The translations under genes were made by a program, and so were the position numbers. DNA of 45,300 nucleotides from an uncultured Chloroflexota bacterium (lineage in GTDB: Bacteria; Chloroflexota; Dehalococcoidia; Dehalococcoidales; RBG-16-60-22). Location: assembly GCA_903915565.1 (NCBI GenBank), contig CAIWTG010000221.1:1-45300 (forward strand), in the 5' to 3' direction. Under the pieces are notes generated by a model. That model did not search any database, had not been told where the DNA came from, and worked only from the letters and a program-made list of their open reading frames with translations. Positions 16,744 to 24,481 of the stretch are shown piece after piece (within the stretch, counting starts at the first letter, position 1; each line of letters opens with the position of its first letter).

Positions 16744-16782
16744 AAAAATCCCCCGACTTTTTAGGGTCGAGGGATTTCTTTT
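16744..16782 (+). terminator. Rho-independent terminator
   Basis: Arms AAATCCCCCGAC (16746-16757) and GTCGAGGGATTT (16766-16777) pair with one mismatch around an 8-nt loop, followed by CTTTTG. It lies immediately after the stop of the exported membrane protein gene. On the minus strand it also lies downstream of the glycosyltransferase-like gene. Confidence 0.75.
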
Positions 16783-16795
16783 GACTATCTACCGG

Positions 16796-16950
16796 CTAGT
16801 AATTGGGGGTGCTGTTCCCGCTAACACCCGGAGGATTACCACCAGGGAAATATCCGGGGTTATAGTTACCGCTGCCACCGGGTGGGTTTCCGCCGGGATA
16901 ATACCCGGGAGTATTATTGCCGCTAGCGCCGGGAGGTCTAACGCCGTTAC
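16796..16950 (-). repeat. Tandem Gly/Pro/Asn-rich coding repeats
   Basis: Two full units and one partial unit of 17-18 residues end the glycosyltransferase-like protein. The units share SGN-x-x-PGY-[YF]-PGGNPPG and the DNA repeats every 51-54 bp with many differences. Such tails are typical of flexible, surface-exposed segments. Confidence 0.7.
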
Positions 16951-18298
16951 CGCCAGGCAAATTGTAACCTCCATCAGACGGCATATCACCACCCCTCCCG
17001 TCAAACCCTCCCCTCCCCGCTCCTCCACCGGTAAGCCAACTGGGTAAGAAATTAAGGTTCAAGACCGACTGCATGTAAAGTAGTGAACCAAACCCTACCA
17101 GAACTGTCGTAATCGGTATCCATATCTTCATCGGTAATCGTGAAAGCACCAGAGCGCTAATTACCGCGACGGGGAATAACCCGGGCAGATAAAAGCGACT
17201 GAAAGTTACCCAGGCGCCGGCACCCTGGAAATCCGCCGTCCATTCGTAAGTCAGATACAAACCAAAGACAAAGACAAACCAACCAATCAGTATCCACAGA
17301 ATATTCCATGGTATCTCCGTGTGCAGACTCGACCACCTTCCCATCGCCTCCCCTCGCTTTTTAATAGCCCTGAATTTGAAGTAAAGGATAGAGATGAAGG
17401 CCGGTATCCCTACCGCCAGGAGAGGGAAAGCCAGCATTAACGCCCGGGGTGCGTTTTGCAGGTTGCCCCAGATTATTTCCCAGGGGACAGATTGCCCGCT
17501 CTGGTTAATCTGCCCGAGGTATTGGAAGGCGAACTTTATCCCGAACTTGGTATAGTGATAGCCATAGTCCAACGCCGAGCCAAAAACAAAATAGTCATAA
17601 AGCAACAAAGCCGCCACCGCCAAACCTATGCCCATAACCACCGGGATTATTTCCCGCCGAATCCTCGCCCGGTCTTTCTTATACCACTGGATAATGCGGG
17701 TAATGATAAAATGCAAAGCAATAACAAAAGCAATGGGGAAGTTGGTATAACGCGAGACAACCGACCACCCAGTTAAGAAGAAAGCCAGGAAAAGTATTAC
17801 ACCGCCCTTTACCTTGCCGAATTTCTCTTTTCCCAGATGGTAGTACATATAAAGGCCGCCGCCCATCACCAGGAAAGCCAGCGACGCATAGGTATCCATG
17901 TAGGCGCGGTTAAGCATCACCAGGCTAAGCGGCGTTAACAGCATCAACAAAGAGCCTATCATCGCCGCCTTTTCGTCTCTCATACGCTTTAGCAGGATAT
18001 AAGTCACAATAATCATACCCAGTGCCAGCAAGACATTGCCCCACCGCGGTATACCCGCTAATTCGAAAGGAATCAGATAAAGGACATAACCCGGCGCTTT
18101 TTCCAGCGCCCAGATATTATCGCCGATGTTGACGTATTGTATCAGTTGCCCGCCTTGCTGCTGGGCTTCACTCACCTGCTGTGAATGAGTGGCACTATCT
18201 ACCGTAAATTGCTCTTGAGCAAAGTTTTGTACTCCATAATAATACGCCCAATCGTCCGGGTCGGCCATATTGACGGGAACCGCCAGCGCTAAAACCAT
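16796..18298 (-). CDS. Glycosyltransferase-like (PMT/ArnT-type) polytopic membrane protein with Gly/Pro/Asn repeat tail
   Basis: The 500-residue frame encodes about ten membrane helices with the pattern of GT-C lipid-dependent glycosyltransferases. An acidic DPDDWAYY segment follows the first helix, and LNRAYMDTYASLAF lies in a later one. The C-terminal 75 or so residues are Gly/Pro/Asn-rich with repeats of the form PGYxPGGNPPG. The ATG at 18298 lies inside the first helix. The same frame stays open upstream and encodes a convincing start of that helix, but lacks a start codon. An ATG with a GGTGAGGG site at 18384-18386 lies one base out of frame. The real gene may start there, with a frameshift or sequence error. 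The sugar donor and acceptor are unknown. Confidence 0.7.
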   Translation of the reverse strand: MVLALAVPVNMADPDDWAYYYGVQNFAQEQFTVDSATHSQQVSEAQQQGGQLIQYVNIGDNIWALEKAPGYVLYLIPFELAGIPRWGNVLLALGMIIVTYILLKRMRDEKAAMIGSLLMLLTPLSLVMLNRAYMDTYASLAFLVMGGGLYMYYHLGKEKFGKVKGGVILFLAFFLTGWSVVSRYTNFPIAFVIALHFIITRIIQWYKKDRARIRREIIPVVMGIGLAVAALLLYDYFVFGSALDYGYHYTKFGIKFAFQYLGQINQSGQSVPWEIIWGNLQNAPRALMLAFPLLAVGIPAFISILYFKFRAIKKRGEAMGRWSSLHTEIPWNILWILIGWFVFVFGLYLTYEWTADFQGAGAWVTFSRFYLPGLFPVAVISALVLSRLPMKIWIPITTVLVGFGSLLYMQSVLNLNFLPSWLTGGGAGRGGFDGRGGDMPSDGGYNLPGGNGVRPPGASGNNTPGYYPGGNPPGGSGNYNPGYFPGGNPPGVSGNSTPNY

Positions 18299-18499
18299 GG
18301 CGATAATAAAGCCAACTGCCGTGATAACCCGGTAAACATTGAAGTATTTAGCCCAATCTAGTTTATTGATAAACGTGTTACTCCATCCCTCACCTACTCA
18401 GAATTTCTGCAGGCGTAAATTTTGCTATAATTTCTATTCCATTTTGCCAGAATAATATTAAGAAAATATGAAGCCGCTTAGATAAATATCAGTGCGGTT

Positions 18500-18528
18500 T
18501 TTATCTTTAAAGCCTAGAGTTGTATAAT
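18500..18528 (+). promoter_or_regulatory. Possible promoter of the SDR gene
   Basis: A perfect -10 TATAAT (18523-18528) is preceded after 17 bp by a weak -35 TTTATC (18500-18505). Transcription would start near 18535, just before the ATG at 18561. Confidence 0.4.
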
Positions 18529-18560
18529 AAGAACAACTTTTATTTTGATTGGGGGCAAAC

Positions 18561-19439
18561 ATGCGCAAGTTATTAGATGGTCGGGTGGCGGTGGTGACCG
18601 GCTCGGGCAATGGTATCGGTCGGGCACATGCTCTGGGGCTATCCAAACAGGGGGCGAAGGTGGTAGTGAACGACATCGGCACATCCGCTTACGGCCAGGG
18701 CATCTCCCACGACCCGGCGGACGCCGTCGTTAAAGAGATTAAAGCGATGGGCAATAGCGCCGTCGCCTGTTATGACAGCGTTACCACGGAAAAAGGCTGC
18801 GCCAACATCATCCAGACCGCTATCGATAGCTTTGGCCGCATTGATGTTTTAATCAACAATGCCGGGCTGGTCAAGAACCCCCATAACATTGCCGATATCC
18901 CTTCCGAGGACTGGGATATCATTCAAAAGACCCACCTCTATGGCACGTTTTATTGCACCCGCGCCGCCTGCGCCCATATGCGTAAACAAAAATACGGCCG
19001 CATCATTAATACCTCCTCCCATGTGGGGTTGGGCTTTAACAACTTTGTCTCCTATGCCGCCGCCAAGGAAGGCATCGTGGGATTAACACGCGTCGTCGCC
19101 CGCGATATGGCGGAGTTCGGCGTTACCTGTAATGCCATCCGCCCCATTGCCGCCTGGCGCGGCGCCGCGGATATAAACCCCAAGATTGAAGCTAATCGGC
19201 CTGAAGATATCGCCGCTTTGGTAGTCTACCTGGCGAGCGAAGCCGCCGACCATATCAACGGCTGTATCTTTGAAGTGTGGCGGGGACACGTGGGCATCTT
19301 TACCGACCCGCCACCCGTAGAGCAGGTGCTCAAAAAAGACGGCGGCTGGACTACCGAAGAGCTGGCCGAAGCTATCCCGCAGACGTTAACCAAAGGCCGC
19401 TCGCGGGAAAAGTTCCCCAAATTCCTGGAGTTCTTTTAG
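18561..19439 (+). CDS. Short-chain dehydrogenase/reductase (SDR)
   Basis: The 292-residue protein has the classical SDR nucleotide motif TGSGNGIG (13-20), NNAG (99-102) and catalytic Ser152/153, Tyr165 and Lys169 in YAAAK. The VVNDIG segment after the second strand and the extended region following it resemble the 3-hydroxyacyl-CoA dehydrogenase domain of multifunctional MFE-2/HSD17B4-type enzymes. A beta-hydroxyacyl or steroid-like substrate is therefore possible. The ATG at 18561, with GGGGG six bases upstream, is chosen over a TTG at 18549. It stands alone between a divergent glycosyltransferase-like gene and a convergent PAP2 gene. Confidence 0.9.
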   Translation: MRKLLDGRVAVVTGSGNGIGRAHALGLSKQGAKVVVNDIGTSAYGQGISHDPADAVVKEIKAMGNSAVACYDSVTTEKGCANIIQTAIDSFGRIDVLINNAGLVKNPHNIADIPSEDWDIIQKTHLYGTFYCTRAACAHMRKQKYGRIINTSSHVGLGFNNFVSYAAAKEGIVGLTRVVARDMAEFGVTCNAIRPIAAWRGAADINPKIEANRPEDIAALVVYLASEAADHINGCIFEVWRGHVGIFTDPPPVEQVLKKDGGWTTEELAEAIPQTLTKGRSREKFPKFLEFF

Positions 19440-20065
19440 GAAGCAAAGTCCAGATTCCACTTCCTCTGGGTAAAGCGTCCGGCAAAATACGCTAAAGCGC
19501 CCAGCGCCAACCCGCAAACGACATCCAGGATATTATGCTGCCGCGTGAACAGCGTGGACGCGATTATCAGCGCCGCTATTATTCCCCACACCCACTTGAG
19601 CTTGGGCAGCCACCGACTGACGTAGCAACACGAAATCAGTGTAAAAAACGTGTGCCCGCTCGGGGCGGCGTTATAAGAGCGGTCGGTCTGGTACAAGAGT
19701 TTAATCACCTGCGAGAAAAAGTCGTTGGACGTAACATCGGGGCGGGTGACAAAGGTGGGGAAGATAAGGTACGCCAGGCAGCTTATCACCGCGGCGGTTA
19801 AGATGGAGACGGCGTAGGGCTCGAACTCTTTGGGTTTAACATACAGCGCCGCCAGAACCGGGAACGCAATGAATATCACCGACCCCAGCAGATAAGGCGT
19901 TATTGCCGGCGGAAAGAGCGGTATCTGGCTATCTATGGGCAGGTTTAACTGCACCCCTCCGTGCTGGAATTGATTGATAGGAATATAAAGCAGTATCGCG
20001 ACGAGCAGAATCGCCAGCCACAACAGCCGGCGGCGCGTAAAGTAAGGGAATTTAACCTTTGGCAT
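19436..20065 (-). CDS. PAP2-family membrane phosphatase
   Basis: The 209-residue polytopic protein has the PAP2/inositol-phosphorylceramide-synthase-like core: PSGH (135-138) and the second catalytic stretch TRQHNILD with His177 and Asp181. About six hydrophobic segments surround these motifs. Family enzymes dephosphorylate lipid phosphates such as phosphatidic acid or undecaprenyl pyrophosphate, with the active site outside the membrane. The last four bases overlap the end of the convergent SDR gene. The exact lipid substrate is not deducible. Confidence 0.88.
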   Translation of the reverse strand: MPKVKFPYFTRRRLLWLAILLVAILLYIPINQFQHGGVQLNLPIDSQIPLFPPAITPYLLGSVIFIAFPVLAALYVKPKEFEPYAVSILTAAVISCLAYLIFPTFVTRPDVTSNDFFSQVIKLLYQTDRSYNAAPSGHTFFTLISCCYVSRWLPKLKWVWGIIAALIIASTLFTRQHNILDVVCGLALGALAYFAGRFTQRKWNLDFAS

Positions 20066-20197
20066 CCTGGTGTTATAGTAACATTAAGAATTTTTCAATA
20101 TCAAGTAAAAAGGTTTGACGGATTTTGGCGGCTTTGGCATAATATTAGTGTCGAGGGTTTGACCGACACAAAAACACATTAATCTAAAAGGAGAACG

Positions 20198-20368
20198 ATG
20201 ATAAAGCAGGGAACCAGGGTAAAAATTTTAAAGGGCGATTCTGCCGGTAAGATTGGCGTATGCGTGGCTAAAGCGCCCGGCGCTGCAACGGTCTGGAATG
20301 TAGCGCTGCCGGGTAAGGGACAAGTCCGTGTGGACGAGAAGGATATGGAATTAGCCCCCGCCGAATAA
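20198..20368 (+). CDS. Small KOW-motif-like protein (56 residues)
   Basis: A short gene runs from ATG 20198, with AAGGAG a few bases upstream, to TAA at 20366-20368. The N terminus reads QGTRVKILKGDSAGKIGVCV, the pattern of a KOW beta-barrel (Gly-x-x-V-x-I...G...G-K-x-G) seen in ribosomal protein L24 and NusG. The remainder (VALPGKGQVRVDEKDMELA) would complete a small barrel. A good terminator follows, so it is probably a real monocistronic gene. Function unknown; RNA or protein binding is plausible. Confidence 0.75.
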   Translation: MIKQGTRVKILKGDSAGKIGVCVAKAPGAATVWNVALPGKGQVRVDEKDMELAPAE

Positions 20369-20393
20369 CCCATTCAAGAATTTAGAAAACTAA

Positions 20394-20436
20394 AAACCCC
20401 CTGTACTGAACCAATCAAAACAGGGGGTTTCGTTTT
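20394..20436 (+). terminator. Rho-independent terminator of the KOW-like gene
   Basis: Perfect 11-bp arms AAACCCCCTGT (20394-20404) and ACAGGGGGTTT (20420-20430) with a 15-nt loop are followed by CGTTTTA. It also separates the plus-strand gene from the convergent tRNA gene. Confidence 0.85.
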
Positions 20437-20440
20437 ACTT

Positions 20441-20515
<75 letters not shown>

Positions 20516-20531
20516 ATGAGACGCAATTTAA

Positions 20532-20560
20532 AGTATATCTTTTGGTATAAGAGAAGTCAA
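20532..20560 (-). promoter_or_regulatory. Promoter of tRNA-fMet
   Basis: On the minus strand TTGACT (20555-20560) and TATACT (20532-20537) are separated by 17 bp. The start would lie just upstream of the tRNA 5' end at 20515. The -35 box directly abuts the stem of the preceding terminator. Confidence 0.75.
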
Positions 20561-20596
20561 GCTAAGGGGTGGGACTTAATTGCCCCACCCCTTAGC
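20561..20596 (-). terminator. Strong hairpin terminator of the methyltransferase operon
   Basis: Perfect 13-bp arms GCTAAGGGGTGGG (20561-20573) and CCCACCCCTTAGC (20584-20596) flank a 10-nt loop. On the minus strand it follows the end of the methyltetrahydrofolate methyltransferase gene, and its downstream T-rich bases are the -35 region of the tRNA-fMet promoter. Confidence 0.75.
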
Positions 20597-20619
20597 TGTT
20601 TTGCTTAAGTTATAACTAA

Positions 20620-21483
20620 CTATTTGTTTGGCTGAATGGCTGCGGCGGCCCGCTTGCGGTGGTCTTCCAGGTAGCGCCGGGCGAACCTATCGCGCCCCAG
20701 AACCAGGTCGGCGGAAAGGACGGCGGGCATGACCTTGGCGGCGTCGGCAATCAGGGCGGTACCGCCGGCGTCAATGACCATCGCTATCCAGGCGTTATTC
20801 AATATCGGCCGGTCCGGCATACCGAAGGAGATGTTGCTGGCGCCCATCGTCATGTTCAGCCCAATCTCGATGCGTATCTGGCGCAAGGCAGCCAGAACGT
20901 CCATGGCGGCTTTTGGCTCGGCGCCGATGGCATAGGCCATCACGTCGATAATGATGTTCTCCTTGGGAACGCCCATTTTGGCGCAAGCCTCAACGATTTT
21001 GTAAGTGATAGCCACGCGGCGTTCGGTGGTCTTGGGAATGCCGTCATCGTCCTGGGCGAGGCCGATAACCGCGGCGCCGTACTCTTTAATTAACGGCAGG
21101 ACGCGCTCCAGCTTGGCTTTTTCGCCGCTGATTGAATTAACCAGCGGTTTGCCCTTGTAAACCTTCAGTCCGGCTTCCAGGGCGGCGGAATTGGGACTGT
21201 CAATGCAGAGCGGTACATCAACCGCGTCCTGGATGACTTTAATCGCCTCGGGGAGGAGTTTTACATCATCCACGCCGGGGGCGTTAACGTTGCAGTCCAG
21301 GATGGTGGCGCCGGCGGCAACCTGCTCCAGGGCTTCTTTCTTGACGATGGAAAGGTCACCGTTCTTAAGCGCTTCCGCCAGCTTTTTCTTGCCGGTGGGG
21401 TTAATGCGCTCGCCGATAATTGTTGTCGGCCGGTCATAAGAGATGATGACTTCTTTAGAGATACCTGATACTTTTGTGTCCAT
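20620..21483 (-). CDS. Methyltetrahydrofolate:corrinoid methyltransferase (pterin-binding, AcsE/MtvA-like)
   Basis: The 287-residue protein is a pterin-binding TIM barrel of the MeTr group. It begins with the segment IIGERINPTGKKKL, then has LDCNVNAPG, CIDSPNSAALEAGL and NSISGEKAKLE. It ends with the SNISFGMPDRPILN motif of methyltransferases that pass a methyl group between a corrinoid protein and tetrahydrofolate. As the last gene of the operon with a corrinoid protein and five UroD-type methyltransferases, it most likely moves the methyl group from Co-CH3 to tetrahydrofolate. Its product would then enter the methyl branch of a Wood-Ljungdahl pathway. An AGGAG site precedes the ATG at 21483. 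Confidence 0.92.
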   Translation of the reverse strand: MDTKVSGISKEVIISYDRPTTIIGERINPTGKKKLAEALKNGDLSIVKKEALEQVAAGATILDCNVNAPGVDDVKLLPEAIKVIQDAVDVPLCIDSPNSAALEAGLKVYKGKPLVNSISGEKAKLERVLPLIKEYGAAVIGLAQDDDGIPKTTERRVAITYKIVEACAKMGVPKENIIIDVMAYAIGAEPKAAMDVLAALRQIRIEIGLNMTMGASNISFGMPDRPILNNAWIAMVIDAGGTALIADAAKVMPAVLSADLVLGRDRFARRYLEDHRKRAAAAIQPNK

Positions 21484-21573
21484 AATTTATTACTCCTGTT
21501 TTTATTTATAGGCTAAATACACACTCTATTATGCCCTAAATGCAAAATTCCTGCATCCGCTAAAATACTGAAT

Positions 21574-21647
21574 GAGTTTACGGTTCACAGCTATCAGTTT
21601 TGGGGAGGGGGGAGTACTGATAACTGTTTACTGTATACTGAAAACTC
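21574..21647. repeat. Imperfect palindromic intergenic element
   Basis: A left arm beginning GAGTTTACGGTTCACAGC and a right arm ending TGTATACTGAAAACTC form an imperfect inverted repeat, with ATCAGT/ACTGAT inner pairs and a G-rich centre. It lies between the MeTr gene and UroD-type paralog 1 within the operon and looks like a dispersed palindrome or an intercistronic RNA hairpin. Confidence 0.45.
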
Positions 21648-21649
21648 AA

Positions 21650-22990
21650 CTAATACTTCCCGTACTCTTTGGTGGCATCCATCATAGCGTGGAGGTTTTC
21701 TACCTTGCCCTGGTCCATGCTGGCAGCTGCAGTAAGGATGTAGCCGCCGCCGGGGGCGCAGTCCTCGATAAGCTTGCGGCAGCCTTCTTTAACGTCCTTG
21801 ACAGTGCCGGTAACCATGATGGAAATAGGCAGGTTGCCCATAATGCAGTTCTTCTGACCGACCGTCTGCTTGGCGTGCGCCATATCCATGTACTCAAAGT
21901 ACCAGACGATTGAGCCTTTGGGCATGTCCTGGATAATTTTCAGGCGGGGGATATAATTGCCCTCGGCAAAGGGCATCGGCACCAGTCCTTCGTTGATAAT
22001 GCCCAACAATAGCCGTTTAAAAGTGGGCCAGTAAAACTCGTCGAACTGCTTGGGGGACATGAAGCCTTTTTCGCCCTTGTGCAGGGGCATCATCAACACC
22101 GGCGATATTGAGTTATCGGCGGATTTCACCGCTTCTTCAATCATAATGGGCAGCAGTCTCTCCATGGCTTCATGCATTTTTCCAGGCTGGCGGAAGATAT
22201 CCATGAAAATCCCCTGCGTGCCGCGGCAAAAATCCGTCAGCATGTCGAAGGGGGCGCCGGAAAAGCCGCTGCCGTTAAAGGGCGGGTAGCCTTCCGACAT
22301 CGCGATGGTGCTGACCTCGCGGGCGGTTTTCATCCATTTATTCATTTCGTCGGCGGCCGCCCAGATTGTTTTGAACATTTCCCGCATCTCCGGCGTGGAA
22401 AGGGCTGGGACGGTGCCGATGGGCAGGCCAATCATCGGGTTAAGGTGCATAAAAGTCGCCAGGGGTTTAAATGCTTCCGCCTGGCGGGGCATAAAGACCC
22501 GCAACCAGAAATCGGTGGGGTCCTGGATTAAATGGTCGTATTCGTCTTTTTTCATGTACTCGCCTTCGACGAACTGGTAAGAAGGCACGTCTTTAGCCAG
22601 CCCGTGGCCGGGCCACTTGTGCATTTTGTGTCCCAGGATTTCCAGCGCTTTGGCCGGCAGAACTAAACCGGGCCCGCCGAAGCAGTCCATGTCGCCGAAG
22701 TCATACATGAATTTCAGCCAGGCTTTTTTCTGCTTTTCGTAATCGTACATGACGGTGTGCAGGTCGTAGCCGGCGTAATAAGCCGGGAACCAGCCCACCG
22801 GCAGGTTGCAGGGCACGCGGTCGCCCTCTTCCAGGCTGATGGCTTTAACAAAGCGGGTTACCCGGGCTTTATAGAGCTGTTCGGCTTCTTTGTTCTTGAA
22901 TTTGACGCCGGGTGCATCTAGCCAGCGCTTAAAGCGGGCCTGCCTTTTCTGGTCCGGAGTCAATTCTTTCCAGTTAGCAATACCTTCCAT
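21650..22990 (-). CDS. Uroporphyrinogen-decarboxylase-fold methyltransferase, paralog 1
   Basis: The 446-residue protein belongs to the long UroD-superfamily group used as substrate:corrinoid methyltransferases (MtaA/CmuA-related). It is much longer than heme-pathway HemE (about 340-350). An N-terminal helical extension of about 55 residues precedes the usual DRVP core motif (57-60). Conserved features of all five local copies are present: PLHKG, FYWPT, AEG-N-Y, C-I-x-G-N and LIEDCAPGGGYIL. The canonical zinc motif H-x-C of MtaA is not visible. It has a GGAGG site and lies 17 bp after paralog 2. The likely role is demethylating a methyl donor and passing the methyl group to the corrinoid protein. 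Confidence 0.85.
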   Translation of the reverse strand: MEGIANWKELTPDQKRQARFKRWLDAPGVKFKNKEAEQLYKARVTRFVKAISLEEGDRVPCNLPVGWFPAYYAGYDLHTVMYDYEKQKKAWLKFMYDFGDMDCFGGPGLVLPAKALEILGHKMHKWPGHGLAKDVPSYQFVEGEYMKKDEYDHLIQDPTDFWLRVFMPRQAEAFKPLATFMHLNPMIGLPIGTVPALSTPEMREMFKTIWAAADEMNKWMKTAREVSTIAMSEGYPPFNGSGFSGAPFDMLTDFCRGTQGIFMDIFRQPGKMHEAMERLLPIMIEEAVKSADNSISPVLMMPLHKGEKGFMSPKQFDEFYWPTFKRLLLGIINEGLVPMPFAEGNYIPRLKIIQDMPKGSIVWYFEYMDMAHAKQTVGQKNCIMGNLPISIMVTGTVKDVKEGCRKLIEDCAPGGGYILTAAASMDQGKVENLHAMMDATKEYGKY

Positions 22991-23006
22991 TTTGAGCCTC
23001 CGCTAA

Positions 23007-24341
23007 CTAATATTTCCCGTACTCATTAGCCGCCTCCATCATGGCGCGCAGGTTTTCCGGCTTGGCCATATCAAAAGTGGCGCCGCCGGTGAGAATATAG
23101 CCGCCGCCGGGGGCGCAGGTCTCGATGAGTTTACGGCAAAATTCCTTCATCTCCGCCGCCGTCTTGGTGTAGGCGATGGAAACCGGCACATTGCCGGCGA
23201 TGCAGCTTACCCTGCCGACGGTTTTCTTGGCGTTAGCCATATTCGTCTGGTCGAACATCCAGGCGATAGCGCTCTTGGGCATATCGGAAATATATTCCAA
23301 CCGCCGGTTATAAGCGCCCTCCGCCACCGGGTAAGGCACCAGGCCGTCTTCCACCATCGCCAAAAGTTGGCGGCGGAAGGTAGGCCAGTAAAATACCTCA
23401 AACTGTTTATCGGACATAAAGGTGTCGTCGCCCTTATGCAGGGGCATCATTACCACTGGGCAGTCCGCCATATCGCACATGGCAATAGCGCCGGAGATGA
23501 GCTGGGGCAGCACGAATTCCATCGCCTGGTGGATTTTATCCGGCTGGCGGAACATGTCCATGACAATGCCCTGCGTGCCGCGCAGGTTGTCGGCAAAAAC
23601 GTCGAAAGGAGCCACCGCCAGGCCGCCCCGGAAAACGGGGAAGCCCCGTGCCCGGGCGCCATTGGTGGTTTCCGCAGCGGCTTTATTCCAGGGCTCGGTG
23701 TACTTGCTAGCTTCTTTAATCGCTTTAAATAATTTCTGGAACCTGGGGTCCTGGCACATCGCCATCAAACGGTTGGGCAGACCCTGGTAAGAAGCAAAAG
23801 ATGGCACGTCTTTAAACGGCTCGAAGACGCCCATGGTGCGCGGCAAAAGGTAGCGCAGCTGGAAATCAAAGGGGTCTTTCATAAAAAGGTCGTATTCATC
23901 GGCTTTCATGTAAACGCCCTCGACGTACTGGTAGGAATGGGCGTCGTCCGGCAGGCCGTGGCCGGGCCAGCGCATCGTTTTGGCTTCCATGGCATCGTTA
24001 ACCGACGCGTTAAAGAAAAGCGTTCCGTCAAAGGTATCCGAATCAAAATCATCGACGAAGTTGAGCCAGACCTTCTTCATCAGCGCCGGGTCGTACATGA
24101 CTTTTTTAAGGGGGACTTTGGCGTACATGGCGGGGTACCAGCCGGTGGGGAGCATACAGGGAACGCGGTCGGGAAGTTCCATCTTCACCGCTTTGGCCAG
24201 CCGGGTGGCGCGGGCTTCATAACCCTGCTCCGCCTCTTTGCTGACGAATTTAACGTCCTCGGCTTTTATCCAGTGGTTCAGGCGCAGTTCGCGTTTCTGC
24301 TGCCAGGTAAGGCTTGCCCAGTTATCCGGTCGTACGAACAT
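23007..24341 (-). CDS. Uroporphyrinogen-decarboxylase-fold methyltransferase, paralog 2
   Basis: The 444-residue copy has the same N-terminal extension (NWASLTWQQKRELRLNHW), DRVPCMLPTGWYP, PLHKGDDTFMS, FYWPT, VAEGAY, VSCIAGN and LIETCAPGGGYIL. The segment before the C-terminal core (about 95-125) differs from paralogs 1 and 5 and includes the short FDGTLFFNAS stretch, consistent with a different substrate pocket. GGAGG precedes the ATG. The substrate is unknown. Confidence 0.84.
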   Translation of the reverse strand: MFVRPDNWASLTWQQKRELRLNHWIKAEDVKFVSKEAEQGYEARATRLAKAVKMELPDRVPCMLPTGWYPAMYAKVPLKKVMYDPALMKKVWLNFVDDFDSDTFDGTLFFNASVNDAMEAKTMRWPGHGLPDDAHSYQYVEGVYMKADEYDLFMKDPFDFQLRYLLPRTMGVFEPFKDVPSFASYQGLPNRLMAMCQDPRFQKLFKAIKEASKYTEPWNKAAAETTNGARARGFPVFRGGLAVAPFDVFADNLRGTQGIVMDMFRQPDKIHQAMEFVLPQLISGAIAMCDMADCPVVMMPLHKGDDTFMSDKQFEVFYWPTFRRQLLAMVEDGLVPYPVAEGAYNRRLEYISDMPKSAIAWMFDQTNMANAKKTVGRVSCIAGNVPVSIAYTKTAAEMKEFCRKLIETCAPGGGYILTGGATFDMAKPENLRAMMEAANEYGKY

Positions 24342-24378
24342 TTTGGTTATGCCTCCGTAACTAATTCCTTAAGTGTTT

Positions 24379-24476
24379 CGTCATTGCGAGGAGCGAAGCG
24401 ACGCGGCAATCCCAATCTACGTTTACTCCAATGCTTGAGATTGCCACGCCCTACTGCGGAAGGGCTCGCAATGACA
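24379..24476. repeat. REP/MITE-like palindrome inside the operon
   Basis: This is an imperfect inverted repeat whose left arm starts CGTCATTGCGAGGAGCGAAG and whose right arm ends AGGGCTCGCAATGACA, around a GGCAATC...GATTGCC inner pair. This sequence type is a common dispersed palindrome in many bacterial genomes and encodes the familiar SLRGAKRRGNP-like peptide when read through. It sits in the 140-bp gap between paralogs 2 and 3, so it is probably transcribed with the operon. Confidence 0.8.
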
Positions 24477-24481
24477 CCTCG

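Noticed and set aside
16796..18298. Calling the glycosyltransferase-like gene a pseudogene
   Set aside because: Only the first few codons are affected; 500 codons are intact and a single-base error could explain the start, so it is kept as a gene with a caveat.
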